In this document: one piece after another, positions 36,592-46,066 of the stretch | Layout: each line of letters opens with the position of its first letter | How positions within the stretch are numbered: position 1 is the first letter of the stretch | Notes under the pieces: generated by a model | Seen by the model: the letters and a program-made list of their open reading frames with translations, nothing else | Told to the model about the DNA's origin: nothing | Database searches by the model: none | NCBI GenBank assembly: GCA_020073185.1 | Contig: JAIQFT010000044.1 | Span: 1-52,490, forward strand | Length of the DNA stretch: 52,490 nucleotides | Reading direction: 5' to 3' | Origin: Terriglobia bacterium | Lineage (GTDB): Bacteria > Acidobacteriota > Terriglobia > Terriglobales > Acidobacteriaceae | Position numbers and translations under genes: made by a program

Positions 36592-38730
36592 ATGACGCGT
36601 TTCTCTAGTACGGGTGCTTCTCATGACTCCGTAGCCTTGCGTCTGCGTGTTGCTCGCCTGATGGACACCGTGACCTTTGATCCACCTGGCATGCCGCCCT
36701 CTGCCATCCTGGTGGTACGGCGTTTTACAGACCCACTGCCGCGTCGTTTTATGGCTCATCCGGAAGCCGTCTGTTCCGCGCCGGAGTGGGAGCGCGCTGC
36801 TCGCGACCGGCTGGCGGATGCTTATCGCCGTGCTAAGCGGCCGGTACACGATTTAGTAAGTGCGAGTGCAGATGCCATCTGGTTCGCCGATCAAGCCGAA
36901 ATGCTGGCCTGTCTGGCCTGCGACCTCCTGAGCGGCAGAGCTACCCTTTGGTGGTGGAAGGCGATCCTGCGGACGCTTCCGCCTGGAACGGTTGACGCAC
37001 TGGTGGCCGCTTGGGGTCGGGAGGCTCGCTATTTGCCTGCAGTGCTAAGTCTCCTCAGTCAGCGTGGGGAAGCAGTTCGAGTGTTGGCTGCTCTTTCTCC
37101 TGCGCAGGCCTGGGACATCTTTGAAGAAGTCGCGCGCGAATTTGAATTGAGACTGTCGAGCTCGACAACTCCATCTTCGACGGAAGTTGGGGGTTTGCCT
37201 TCCCCACGCATACCGGCCAGTGCCCCGCTGGACGGTCGGCAAAGTGGATATCCTTGGGACACTCGATTGTCACAAAAAGCCCCTGCGCCTTGGCTGCCCA
37301 AAGTTTCCGCCGATCTGGTGCCGGAATCGCTGGGCCGTGAGCGTTGCGCATTGCTCGGAATGTCGCTCCTGCTTCATCGCGTGCCCGAGGCGGTACGGAG
37401 TGTTCGATTTGCGGCGGCGTTCTCCGCCTGGTACGAGTCTTGGGAACTCAACCCGCAGGAATCGCCCGCGCTTTCAGAAAAAGATACAGTGACTGCCGAT
37501 TTGGAGCGCAGCGCTGATCCTCACATGGTAGGAGCGCCAGCTTTGCTTGGCGGAATGGAGGAAGAAAGCAGGGAGATCGGCGGACCGACGGCGGCGGTCT
37601 CGAGAGATGCGGGTTCGGTGCCGCCTGTCGCGCAGGCCGAGGCACGCAGCGATACCGCATCTCGGGAGAATGAACCAGGAGCGGACCTCTCTCCGGCTGC
37701 ATCCTTCTACGCGGATGTACCTTCTCCCGGAGAAGGGCGGCACCAGCGGACGACGCCGCGACCAGCAACCCGCACACGGACTCCCGTCGTCCTAAGTCCA
37801 CTGGCGGATGGTGAGCCTGCACAAACGCCAGGCCAACTTCGTAGAATTTCTCAACCAGAAGACCTTGATCAACAGTTGTTAGTCGACAGCTCTGTCTTCG
37901 CAACGCTTCTGCGGCCTGCAATCGGAGATGAACCGGTACAAACCGAACTTGGAGGCGTGTTCTTCCTCGTCAATTTGCTGCGTGCGCTTAGGTTGCCGGC
38001 AATTCTGGAAACGGAATTTGGTGTAGAGGGAATCAATGGCTGGGAATTGATGGAACTCTTGGCTCGTTGCCTTATTGGCCCGCGGCACATTTCGCTTGCC
38101 CAGGACCCGGTTTGGAAGGCGCTGGCAGACCTTGCCGGGCGGTCTCCCGACTTCACGGCTGGCGCGGATTTTAGCGGGCAACAGAATTACCGTTTGCCGC
38201 AGTCATGGATCTTGGATCCGGATTCGCCTCCGCTTTCCTTGTTAGGTGTTCGATTGCGTAGACAACGTCTGCAAATGTGGCATCAGGAGGGTTTTTTCTT
38301 GATTGATTCCATAGCAGAAGAAGCACCTTCACTTCGCACCGCGAAAGTGGCAGCGGCATCATGGTTGAACGCAGACAGCTCTGTCCGCTGGACCGCATGG
38401 CGGAACGTGGTCCGCCGCGAACACACAGCATGTGTTCCGCTGGACATGAGATTGAACGGTGATCTCCGCCGTTTCCTGGTCTTCCTGCTGCCTTATGTTT
38501 CCTGGCGGCTTGCTCTCGCTCTCGGACTCCGCCGTCGCCGCGAATTGACCAAGACGCTATTGCTTCGCCGCGCTCGCGTGTTTGCGACCGCTACCCATGT
38601 GGACGTCGTCATGGACTTGAGCTTGGTCACGATACCAGTGCGGATGTCTGGCTTGGATGCCGATCCCGGTTGGGTCCCGGATCTGGGGCGGGTAGTGAAG
38701 TTCAATTTTACCCAGGAGGCTCTTGCGTGA
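36592..38730 (+). CDS. eCIS-associated protein of unknown function (712 aa)
   Basis: This large protein has no named family I can assign. Residues 1–200 are helical and Trp/Arg-rich. Residues about 200–420 are low complexity with Pro, Ser, Glu and Arg, probably disordered. Residues 430–712 contain the segment TELGGVFFLVNLLRALRLP, then INGWELMELLARCL, and end in basic helices. Large proteins with a GG-hydrophobic-LL motif are often adjacent to the ATPase in eCIS loci. The stop TGA overlaps the GTG start of the ATPase gene, so the two are translationally coupled and may act together. Function is not known. Confidence 0.75.
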   Translation: MTRFSSTGASHDSVALRLRVARLMDTVTFDPPGMPPSAILVVRRFTDPLPRRFMAHPEAVCSAPEWERAARDRLADAYRRAKRPVHDLVSASADAIWFADQAEMLACLACDLLSGRATLWWWKAILRTLPPGTVDALVAAWGREARYLPAVLSLLSQRGEAVRVLAALSPAQAWDIFEEVAREFELRLSSSTTPSSTEVGGLPSPRIPASAPLDGRQSGYPWDTRLSQKAPAPWLPKVSADLVPESLGRERCALLGMSLLLHRVPEAVRSVRFAAAFSAWYESWELNPQESPALSEKDTVTADLERSADPHMVGAPALLGGMEEESREIGGPTAAVSRDAGSVPPVAQAEARSDTASRENEPGADLSPAASFYADVPSPGEGRHQRTTPRPATRTRTPVVLSPLADGEPAQTPGQLRRISQPEDLDQQLLVDSSVFATLLRPAIGDEPVQTELGGVFFLVNLLRALRLPAILETEFGVEGINGWELMELLARCLIGPRHISLAQDPVWKALADLAGRSPDFTAGADFSGQQNYRLPQSWILDPDSPPLSLLGVRLRRQRLQMWHQEGFFLIDSIAEEAPSLRTAKVAAASWLNADSSVRWTAWRNVVRREHTACVPLDMRLNGDLRRFLVFLLPYVSWRLALALGLRRRRELTKTLLLRRARVFATATHVDVVMDLSLVTIPVRMSGLDADPGWVPDLGRVVKFNFTQEALA

Positions 38731-40850
38731 GTAGCGAATCCGGCGCCTTCAACGATGTGCCTCGAACGGCTCGCGGTCACCTGGGAATACTGTTCTACGA
38801 AGCGGCTTACTGTCTCATTTGCTATCTGCAAAACAGGGCGAGAGCTTCAGGGAAGGACTTGAAGCAGGTTTTGGACGATCTACCATTCCTTGCCGCCTAC
38901 TGGAATGAAATTCGCGACCGCCTGCCGAAGGGTGTTATATCAGATGCGACTGATGCGGAGCTTGCCAAAGAAATCGAGCAATGGGAGGGTGGCACTGGCG
39001 CATGGCTTCCACTGAAGGCGTTGCGCCAGGAGACCAGCCTGGATCGCGATGGTCTTTTGTGTCTGGTGCTGTGCGGATTGGTAGAGGAAGACGCGCGCTT
39101 CGCCGACCTGTTCGCAAGATTGCAGCAGCCGGCAGGTCACCGGCGTCCGACCCTCGGGCTTCTCCAGGCCGTGCTCCAGGCTCGCCAAGCAGACACTTTA
39201 GAAGAAGCGTGGAATCTCTGCCGTCCGTTGCTGGAGTCCGGGATGCTGCAGGCCGTCAATCGTGATGCGCCCCGCTCCGAGTGGATGTTGTGCGTGCCAG
39301 CGTCGCTGTGGAGCGCCTTGCGCGGTGAACCGACCAGCCAGCCAATTCCCGGCTCGCATTATCACGAACCTGGCAGGTTTCCGCCGGTAGAGGAACTGAT
39401 TGTCCCTGTCCGCGAATTGAACCGGCTTACTGAGCTGGGGCCGCTATTGGAGACCGGTATAACGCGCACACTGGTCCTGCGGGGCCTCCCCGGAAGCAAT
39501 CGGCTCGAGACAGTTGGAAGCGTTGCGCGCTCTCTTGGCCGCGGATTGTTGGAGATGGATGGATCGAGATCAGGCAGCAACGATGACTGGTCCATCGCGG
39601 GGGCGCTTTGCGTGTTGTTGCATGCCGTCCCCGTCATTTGCCTCGATCTTGGACCGGGAGAAACTTTCGCAATCCCTGCGCTGTGCGGCTATCGCGGTCC
39701 AATCGCAGTGGCCATGGGCCGGGAAGGTGGCCTCACTGGCACTAGTGCTGAGCGGTCCCTGACCCTGCACCTGCACCCGGAAACGGCCAGCGAACGATTG
39801 CGTCATTGGCAGCGCAGCTTGGATGGCCATCCTGCGGAGAACCTGGATCAAATCGCCTCCCGCTTTGCGCTTCCCGCGCGCTACATTCGGCAGGCGGCAC
39901 AACTGGCAAAAAGTTACGCGGCACTTGAGCGCCGCTCTGTGATTACAGAGGTGAATGTCCGCCAGGCGACCCGCACCATCAGCCGCCAACAATTGGATCC
40001 GCTGGCTACCCGCCTTGACGAGGCCGGGAGCTGGGCGCATCTCGTAGTGACGGCATCCACGGAACACGACTTGCACTCCCTGCAGAATCGCTGCCGTCAT
40101 CGTGAACAACTGGCGGCCGCATTGAGCGACGATATGCCGGGAGGATTGAATCGAGGCGTGCGCGCCTTGTTTGAAGGTCCCAGTGGCACGGGCAAGACGC
40201 TCGCCGCGCGCATTCTGGCTACTGAATTGGGTCTGGAACTGTATCGCGTGGACCTGGCGGCCATCGTCAACAAATATATTGGTGAAACGGAGAAGAACCT
40301 GAGCCGTGTGCTGGGGCGCGCGGAAGATCTGGATGTCGTGCTGCTTCTGGATGAGGGCGACGCACTCATGGCCCGCCGCACCGAAGTCAAGTCTTCCCAC
40401 GACCGCTATGCCAACCTGGAGACTAATTATCTGCTGCAACGACTTGAGACCTACACCGGCATCGTAATCGTGACCACCAATGCGGGCAACTACATTGATA
40501 GCGCTTTCCGGCGGCGTTTGGATGTGGTCGTGAAATTCCATTTGCCTGACGCCGACGAGCGCTGGCGTTTGTGGCAGCTTCACTTGGCGCGGGAGAATTC
40601 TGTCGAGTCCGCGGACCTGGAGCAGATTGCGCTGGGGTTCGCATTGACGGGTGGGCAGATTCGTAACGCCGCAGTACACGCTCAGCTCCTTGCCGTTGCA
40701 GGAGGGCGCCGAGGGATCTCGCTACAGGACCTCAAGGACGCCATCAACCTTGAGTACCGCAAAGCAGGAGCCGCCCTTCCTGCCGCCGGGACGCATGACA
40801 TCGGTAGTCATGAAGGCCGGTTGTCTGGTTTCCTGACGGCAATTTTTTAG
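38727..40850 (+). CDS. AAA+ ATPase (Pvc15/Afp15-like)
   Basis: This 707-residue protein is the assembly-linked ATPase of eCIS. Residues about 1–240 are helical. Residues about 245–400 look like a degenerate AAA domain (VLRGLPGSNRLETV in place of a Walker A). The second AAA domain is complete: Walker A GPSGTGKT from residue 484, Walker B VVLLLDEGDALM, sensor VIVTTNAGNYIDSAFRRR and a C-terminal lid helix with GGQIRNAAVHAQLLA. This double-AAA layout matches Pvc15. GTG 38727 overlaps the preceding stop and has AGGAGG 7 bases upstream. It is the usual last structural-accessory gene before the cargo. Confidence 0.93.
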   Translation: MSSESGAFNDVPRTARGHLGILFYEAAYCLICYLQNRARASGKDLKQVLDDLPFLAAYWNEIRDRLPKGVISDATDAELAKEIEQWEGGTGAWLPLKALRQETSLDRDGLLCLVLCGLVEEDARFADLFARLQQPAGHRRPTLGLLQAVLQARQADTLEEAWNLCRPLLESGMLQAVNRDAPRSEWMLCVPASLWSALRGEPTSQPIPGSHYHEPGRFPPVEELIVPVRELNRLTELGPLLETGITRTLVLRGLPGSNRLETVGSVARSLGRGLLEMDGSRSGSNDDWSIAGALCVLLHAVPVICLDLGPGETFAIPALCGYRGPIAVAMGREGGLTGTSAERSLTLHLHPETASERLRHWQRSLDGHPAENLDQIASRFALPARYIRQAAQLAKSYAALERRSVITEVNVRQATRTISRQQLDPLATRLDEAGSWAHLVVTASTEHDLHSLQNRCRHREQLAAALSDDMPGGLNRGVRALFEGPSGTGKTLAARILATELGLELYRVDLAAIVNKYIGETEKNLSRVLGRAEDLDVVLLLDEGDALMARRTEVKSSHDRYANLETNYLLQRLETYTGIVIVTTNAGNYIDSAFRRRLDVVVKFHLPDADERWRLWQLHLARENSVESADLEQIALGFALTGGQIRNAAVHAQLLAVAGGRRGISLQDLKDAINLEYRKAGAALPAAGTHDIGSHEGRLSGFLTAIF

Positions 40851-40891
40851 TTGACTGCTGCCTGCGGTTTTGGAGTGGACCGTCAACCACC

Positions 40892-43800
40892 ATGAGTGAG
40901 ACGCAACGTCTCAGCAAACCGAAGGATAAATCGCATGTCGCGCCTCCGGCCGCGGCGGCTGAGCCCACTCGCGCCAGCGTGGCTCGCTCCCCTGCGTGGG
41001 CGTCGGCGCCCGCCGGCGCACCCTTCGCTCTGGGTGGCGTGCAAAGGAAAGTTGCAATCGGCGCCAGCAATGATGCCTACGAACGCCAGGCCGACCAGGT
41101 TGCCGGCCGTGTGGCCAGCGGCGGTACCGTGCCCCCGGGAAGTATTTCTCCCATTGCTCCAGCGTTTTCGGGTCCAGTGAGCCGGCAGGCTAAGCCGGCA
41201 GAAAAGAAGAAGGACGATGCGCTTGCCACTCCGCCCGTACAGCGGGTCGCCAAGCCAGAAGAGAAAAGGAAAAACGAGAAACCTGCTGCCGCGCCGGTGC
41301 AGCGCGAAGTGAAGCCGGAGGACAGTAAGAAAGACCCCAAGGCGGCAGGAGCGCGAGTGCAGCGCCAGACCAAGCCCGAGGAGAAGAAGAAAGACACCAA
41401 GCCAGCTCCCTCAATTCAGCGCGCTGCCAAGCCGGAAGAAAAGAAAAAAGACGACAAGCCGCCAGCCCCAATTCAGCGTCAGGCAAAGCCCGAAGAAAAG
41501 AAGAAGGATGAGAAACCGGCGGCGGCTCCAGTGCAGCGTGCGGCTAAGCCAGAGGAAAAGAGGAAGGACGACAAGCCAGCTTCTCCTCCGGTCCATCGCG
41601 CGGCCAAGCCGGAAGAAAAGAAGAAAGACGACAAGCCGCCAGCCCCGGTCCAGCGTGAAATCCGGCCAGAAGACAAGAAGAAAGAAGAGACACCAGGAAC
41701 TCTCCCCATCCAGCGCGCCGACCTGGAGGGCGAGGAGTCAGCAAATGGGCCAGTTCAGACAAGCCGGGCGGGGGGAGGACGCGCGGCGGCGGCCCCGTCT
41801 ATGGAAAGCGCAGCCGCCCATGCCATTTCCACCAAGGGCCCAGGTGAACCGCTGAATTCGGCAACCCGCGGCGCCCTGGAGTCGGGCATGGGGACGGGCC
41901 TAAGCGATGTCCGCATTCACAACGATAGCTCCGCTCAGCAGGCTGCCAGTGACCTCAACGCCCGCGCGTTCACGCACCAGAATGACATTTGGCTGGGTCC
42001 GGGAGAGTCGCAGTCCGACACTCGCTTGATGGCCCACGAAGCCGCACACGTAGTGCAGCAAACAGGAAGTGTGCACCGGATGTTGGTGCAGAGGGCAGAA
42101 GTAAAGACCGCAGATAAGGGCGGCGCAGATGACCCCAAAACCGGCATCGTCAAACCTGACAAGAAGACGATCACATTCGACGAAATTGAAATCCCTTCCT
42201 TCAAAGCAAAAGACCATCGTGGCGAGGCCTATGAAGCCCACAAGCCACTGATCCGAAAGCGCGACTACCAGAGAGGCGAACCAAAACAGAGAGACAAATG
42301 GAAAAATGAGGTAAAAACTGCCGAAATTGCCAAACAGCTAAAAGCAAAGGCAGAACCAACGAACAAAGGGCTTCCCCAAGCAACGTCAGAGTACGTGTTC
42401 AAAGTGCCGACCCGAGGTAAAGGCGGAAAGCCCTTCGCAATTGGCACAATCGACGAGATCGCCAAAGAGATGACGATACCCTATTGGGGAGGGAAAGGCA
42501 AAACTCCGGAAACAAAGTTTTTCGATGTCGATCATATCGTGGAACTCCAGTTGGCTAACTGGAATGGAAAAGCAGGCTGGCCGAACGAGTTGCCAAATAT
42601 GGAGCTTCTCGAGAGCGGTCCGAACCGTTCTTCGGGCAGCCTTATAGCCAACGCCATCGATAAAAAGGTGGCAGCCTACCTCAAGAAACTCAATGCTGCT
42701 GGTGCACAAGCCAGCTCCAAAGACAAGGAAGCAAAAGCTAAGGGCGCAAAGGGCAAAGGCTCCAAGCAGGACAAATCTGGCGTTGAGCAGATCAAGCAGG
42801 AGTATGACCTGATTTTCGAGAAAGCTACAGGAAAGGGTGGGCCAACCGTCGGCCCAGCCAGCTATTGGAAGCAGGACCAGATCGAAAAGGGTGAGCATCT
42901 TGGCCCCGTCGAGCCCTCAAGCCTGGATGAAATTGCTGGTAAAGGTAAGGTGCTCATTTTCCCTGGCGAGCACGGCGGTGTGGGCAAGAGTTTTTCCTGG
43001 ACAGAAAAAGACGACAAAGCCAACGAGCCGCGGTCTCCCGAAGGCAAGTACGAACCCAATTGGTTAAAGCCCTTTGTCATAACGGAGAAGAAATTTGCGA
43101 CCTCTGGCGAAGGAGTCGAAAAGAGCGACAAGCTAGGTCACTTAACGATTCACATTCCCAAAAATGCGAAGTGGAAGGAACAGGAAGAACATCCCCTCGA
43201 CATCATGCGCATACCGGGCGCGCGGTATGCCGGGTATGTCAATGCGTATGCGGTTAGGAGGCAGGCGGAAAAGATCGAGAAAAAGGGCGCGAGTCCTCTC
43301 AAGGTCAATGAGTTCGAGATCCTGCCCGACGAGGGCATACATGTCAGCGGGCAACTTATTACGGATATTCCCCTCATCAAGGGAGCAGGAATCGACCTTG
43401 AACTGCGAGGCGACGAGTTCCGAATCTCCAAGACCTTCAAGGTTGGCGAGTTTAAGGTCCCCAAACCCTTCTCTGTAACAAATTCCTCTCTGACCGTCTT
43501 TGCCTCAACCGAAAAACAATTGGGAATCGAAGGTGAAGCCAACTTCGCCATCGACAAAGTGGGCGAAGGCTACCTGAAAGGGGGGGCTAGCGGCGGCGGC
43601 TTCAACTTGGCTGGCGGCTTCGAGTTTGACAAGAAGCTGTTCGATGACTTCCGAGTGGACATGAGGTACGAGAAAGATGTCTTCAGTGTCGAGGGACACC
43701 TTGCCATCAAGGAGGGGAAGCTAAAAGGCGTTAAGTCCGCGAGTTTCACTATCGGTTACAAAGAAGGACGGATCGACGCGTCGGGTACGGTCAAGCCACA

Positions 43801-44980
43801 TATTCCCGCAGTCGAGCAAGGAGAACTGACTCTCAGTTACTCGGAGGCCGAGGGCCTGGTCATCGCGGGGTCGGTTGAACTAAAAAAAGACGTTCCGGGC
43901 ATTGCTGGTGGCACGCTACGGGCGCAAGTCACAAAGAAACCAGGCGAAGACCGCTACATCGTCAAAGCCAGCGGCGAGGCCACTCCAAAGATTCCCGGGA
44001 TCAGCTCGAAGCTGATGGTCAGCTATGACGATGGTGCCTTCGACGCCACGGTGACAGCCGGATATGAGAAGGGAATGCTCAAAGGTTCCGTCACCGTGGG
44101 CGCGACCAACCGTCCGGTAGGTGACGACGGCAAACCCGGCGAAGTACCCGCCGCTAAGGCTGACAAGATCACCGTGTACGGCGGCGGTTCCGTCACCCTC
44201 AAGCTTGCGCCATGGTTGCAAGCTACTGCCGGCATTCGTTTTCTGCCGAACGGCGAAGTCGAAGTCACGGGACAGATCGGGTTACCCAGCGCACTCAACC
44301 TCTTCGATGAAAAGAAGGTTGACAAAAGCCTCTTCAAGATCAATATCGATATTCCAATCTTCGGATTGTCGGTGCTCGGGCACCATATCGGCGTATTCCT
44401 GGAAATCGGGGGTGGTCTGGACTTGAGCGCCGGTATCGGACCTGGCCAGTTGCAAGATGTCAATCTGGGCGTCAAGTACAATCCCGCGCACGAAGATGAA
44501 ACTGAGGTCCACGGCCACGCGGCGTTACATATTCCTGCGCACGCCGGCCTACGGCTGTTTGTGAGTGCCGCGCTTGGAGCGGGCATTCCGATCGTCGATG
44601 CCAAAGCTGGGCTTGAGTTGGGTGGATCTCTTGGCGTTGAAGGCGCGCTTCACGCCGATGTGGACGTTGATTGGACTCCGAAAAAAGGTCTCGTGCTGGA
44701 TGCCAATGCTGAGATATATGCCGAGCCCAAGTTCAAGTTTGATATCACCGGCTTTGTACTGGTGGAGGTCGATCTATTGTTCACGACCAAGACGCTATAC
44801 GAGAAGAGATGGGAACTGGCCGCGCTCGAATACGGTTCGGGTTTGCGGTTTGGAATGAAATTACCGGTGCATTACGAAGAAGGTAAACCATTCAACATTT
44901 CTTTGAGCGACATCCAGTTCGAGAAGCCGGATATCGACCCCATGGCAACGCTCAAAGGGTTGTTTGACAAGATTGTTTGA
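40892..44980 (+). CDS. DUF4157 eCIS cargo protein with HNH-like nuclease core
   Basis: This 1362-residue protein has the marks of an eCIS cargo. After an Ala/Pro lead with NDAYERQADQVAGRVA, there are nine 19–20-residue repeats (about 99–275), each like AAKPEEKKKDDKPPAPVQR. The DUF4157 domain follows (about 325–400) with GMGTGLSDVRIHND and a zincin-type HEAAHVVQQ (His382, His386). Residues about 445–620 look like an HNH-type nuclease: DVDHIVELQLANW (His548), then LPNMELLESGPNRSSGS. From about 790 on, a long beta-strand-repeat region continues to the end. DUF4157 is known as a domain enriched in eCIS-associated toxins. Loading through the DUF4157 region and killing by the nuclease core are inferences. 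Confidence 0.85.
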   Translation: MSETQRLSKPKDKSHVAPPAAAAEPTRASVARSPAWASAPAGAPFALGGVQRKVAIGASNDAYERQADQVAGRVASGGTVPPGSISPIAPAFSGPVSRQAKPAEKKKDDALATPPVQRVAKPEEKRKNEKPAAAPVQREVKPEDSKKDPKAAGARVQRQTKPEEKKKDTKPAPSIQRAAKPEEKKKDDKPPAPIQRQAKPEEKKKDEKPAAAPVQRAAKPEEKRKDDKPASPPVHRAAKPEEKKKDDKPPAPVQREIRPEDKKKEETPGTLPIQRADLEGEESANGPVQTSRAGGGRAAAAPSMESAAAHAISTKGPGEPLNSATRGALESGMGTGLSDVRIHNDSSAQQAASDLNARAFTHQNDIWLGPGESQSDTRLMAHEAAHVVQQTGSVHRMLVQRAEVKTADKGGADDPKTGIVKPDKKTITFDEIEIPSFKAKDHRGEAYEAHKPLIRKRDYQRGEPKQRDKWKNEVKTAEIAKQLKAKAEPTNKGLPQATSEYVFKVPTRGKGGKPFAIGTIDEIAKEMTIPYWGGKGKTPETKFFDVDHIVELQLANWNGKAGWPNELPNMELLESGPNRSSGSLIANAIDKKVAAYLKKLNAAGAQASSKDKEAKAKGAKGKGSKQDKSGVEQIKQEYDLIFEKATGKGGPTVGPASYWKQDQIEKGEHLGPVEPSSLDEIAGKGKVLIFPGEHGGVGKSFSWTEKDDKANEPRSPEGKYEPNWLKPFVITEKKFATSGEGVEKSDKLGHLTIHIPKNAKWKEQEEHPLDIMRIPGARYAGYVNAYAVRRQAEKIEKKGASPLKVNEFEILPDEGIHVSGQLITDIPLIKGAGIDLELRGDEFRISKTFKVGEFKVPKPFSVTNSSLTVFASTEKQLGIEGEANFAIDKVGEGYLKGGASGGGFNLAGGFEFDKKLFDDFRVDMRYEKDVFSVEGHLAIKEGKLKGVKSASFTIGYKEGRIDASGTVKPHIPAVEQGELTLSYSEAEGLVIAGSVELKKDVPGIAGGTLRAQVTKKPGEDRYIVKASGEATPKIPGISSKLMVSYDDGAFDATVTAGYEKGMLKGSVTVGATNRPVGDDGKPGEVPAAKADKITVYGGGSVTLKLAPWLQATAGIRFLPNGEVEVTGQIGLPSALNLFDEKKVDKSLFKINIDIPIFGLSVLGHHIGVFLEIGGGLDLSAGIGPGQLQDVNLGVKYNPAHEDETEVHGHAALHIPAHAGLRLFVSAALGAGIPIVDAKAGLELGGSLGVEGALHADVDVDWTPKKGLVLDANAEIYAEPKFKFDITGFVLVEVDLLFTTKTLYEKRWELAALEYGSGLRFGMKLPVHYEEGKPFNISLSDIQFEKPDIDPMATLKGLFDKIV
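41186..41716 (+). repeat. Nine in-frame 57–60-bp repeats coding Lys/Glu/Pro units
   Basis: Nine tandem units of 19–20 codons encode x-[AVI]-[KR]-P-[AE]-[ED]-x-[KR]-K-… ending in VQR, IQR or VHR. They lie wholly inside the DUF4157 cargo gene, between its N-terminal lead and the DUF4157 domain. Codon differences between units show divergence rather than recent exact duplication. Such charged repeats are probably unfolded and could thread through the tube. Confidence 0.85.
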
Positions 44981-44999
44981 GTAACTGACGGAGGTTCTC

Positions 45000-46034
45000 A
45001 TGGAAAACGGAACGGCATTCTCGCTGACCGGCAAGACCAACGGTGGCGCTCACGGGCCGCTTTCAAGCTCGCGCAAAGCCAGCGACCGCGGTGCCCGGCG
45101 CCATCTTGAGGGCGATTCCGAGGGCGCAAAATCGGAATATCTTTCTGCGCTCGAACTGGACCCGAATAATCCTACCGCGCACAACAATCTCGGCTTCCTG
45201 TTGGCGCAGGAAGGCGAATTGGATGCTGCCATCGCCCACTATCAGCGCGCGCTGGAGGTTGATCCCCACAAAAGCATGGCGATGGCCAACATGGGGATTG
45301 CCCGCGTGGCTCAAGGGGAAGACCAGGCAGGCGTTGATTGGCTCCGGCGTGCGGTGGAGACCGATTCCACGAATGTTCTTGCCTTGGACAATCTGGCGCG
45401 GCTCTTGCTCAAGTTGCGCCGCCTTACCGAGGCGGAAGCCGCCGCGCGCTCGGCTCTTGAAGTCTCTCCTTACGAAGCTCGGATCCTTCTGACACTGGGC
45501 CTGGCAGTTGCCGGGCAGCAACGGTTGAATGAGGCCGTGGAAATTCTGAATCGGTCGGTGCAACTCGACCCGAAATCCGCGAATGCCTGGGAGCAGTTGG
45601 GTGTGGTTTTGTGGATGCGGCAGGACCTGGGTTCGGCTTCCGACGCCTTGCGGCGTTCTCTGACGCTTGCACCGAACAATGTATCGGCGCGCTATCACTT
45701 CGCGCTGGTCCTCCTGACTAAGGGCGACCAGGATGAGGCGATTCGTGAACTCGCATCCGTTCTGGCGATTGATCCTGGACATGTACCGGCCCAGCTCGAC
45801 CTGGCGGTGCTCGCCGTCTCACGCGGTGAATGGCAGGCCGCGCTTGGCCGGCTGGAGATGGTGCTCCATATGGATGGAGAAAATTCGCGGGCGCTGTTTT
45901 ACCGCGCCGTGGTACTCGACCGGATTGACCGCCAAGATGAGGCAACGCCAATTCTGCAATCCCTGGGCGCGGGCACGGGGAAATATGCGGAAAGGGCACG
46001 GCAGTACCTGGAGGAAAGGAGCACTATTTCGTAG
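45000..46034 (+). CDS. Tetratricopeptide-repeat protein
   Basis: This 344-residue protein is almost wholly TPR. Helix pairs with the family pattern recur about eight times, for example ALELDPNNPTAHNNLGFLLA, ALEVDPHKSMAMANMGIARV and VLAIDPGHVPAQLDLAVLAV. There is no signal peptide or catalytic domain. Such proteins act as scaffolds for protein complexes. GGAGGT precedes ATG 45000, 19 bases after the cargo gene stop. It links the cargo gene to the glycosyltransferases, and may be a chaperone or adaptor for either. Confidence 0.88.
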   Translation: MENGTAFSLTGKTNGGAHGPLSSSRKASDRGARRHLEGDSEGAKSEYLSALELDPNNPTAHNNLGFLLAQEGELDAAIAHYQRALEVDPHKSMAMANMGIARVAQGEDQAGVDWLRRAVETDSTNVLALDNLARLLLKLRRLTEAEAAARSALEVSPYEARILLTLGLAVAGQQRLNEAVEILNRSVQLDPKSANAWEQLGVVLWMRQDLGSASDALRRSLTLAPNNVSARYHFALVLLTKGDQDEAIRELASVLAIDPGHVPAQLDLAVLAVSRGEWQAALGRLEMVLHMDGENSRALFYRAVVLDRIDRQDEATPILQSLGAGTGKYAERARQYLEERSTIS

Positions 46035-46066
46035 CTGCGCCTCCTGAATCCGTGGAGTAAGCCTGA

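Noticed and set aside
39570-40679. A 369-residue minus-strand frame over the ATPase
   Set aside because: It lies opposite the Walker A and B motifs of the ATPase and has no family features.
41186-41716. Possible CRISPR-like or intergenic repeat array
   Set aside because: The units are in-frame coding repeats of a cargo gene, with no spacers and with codon-level divergence.
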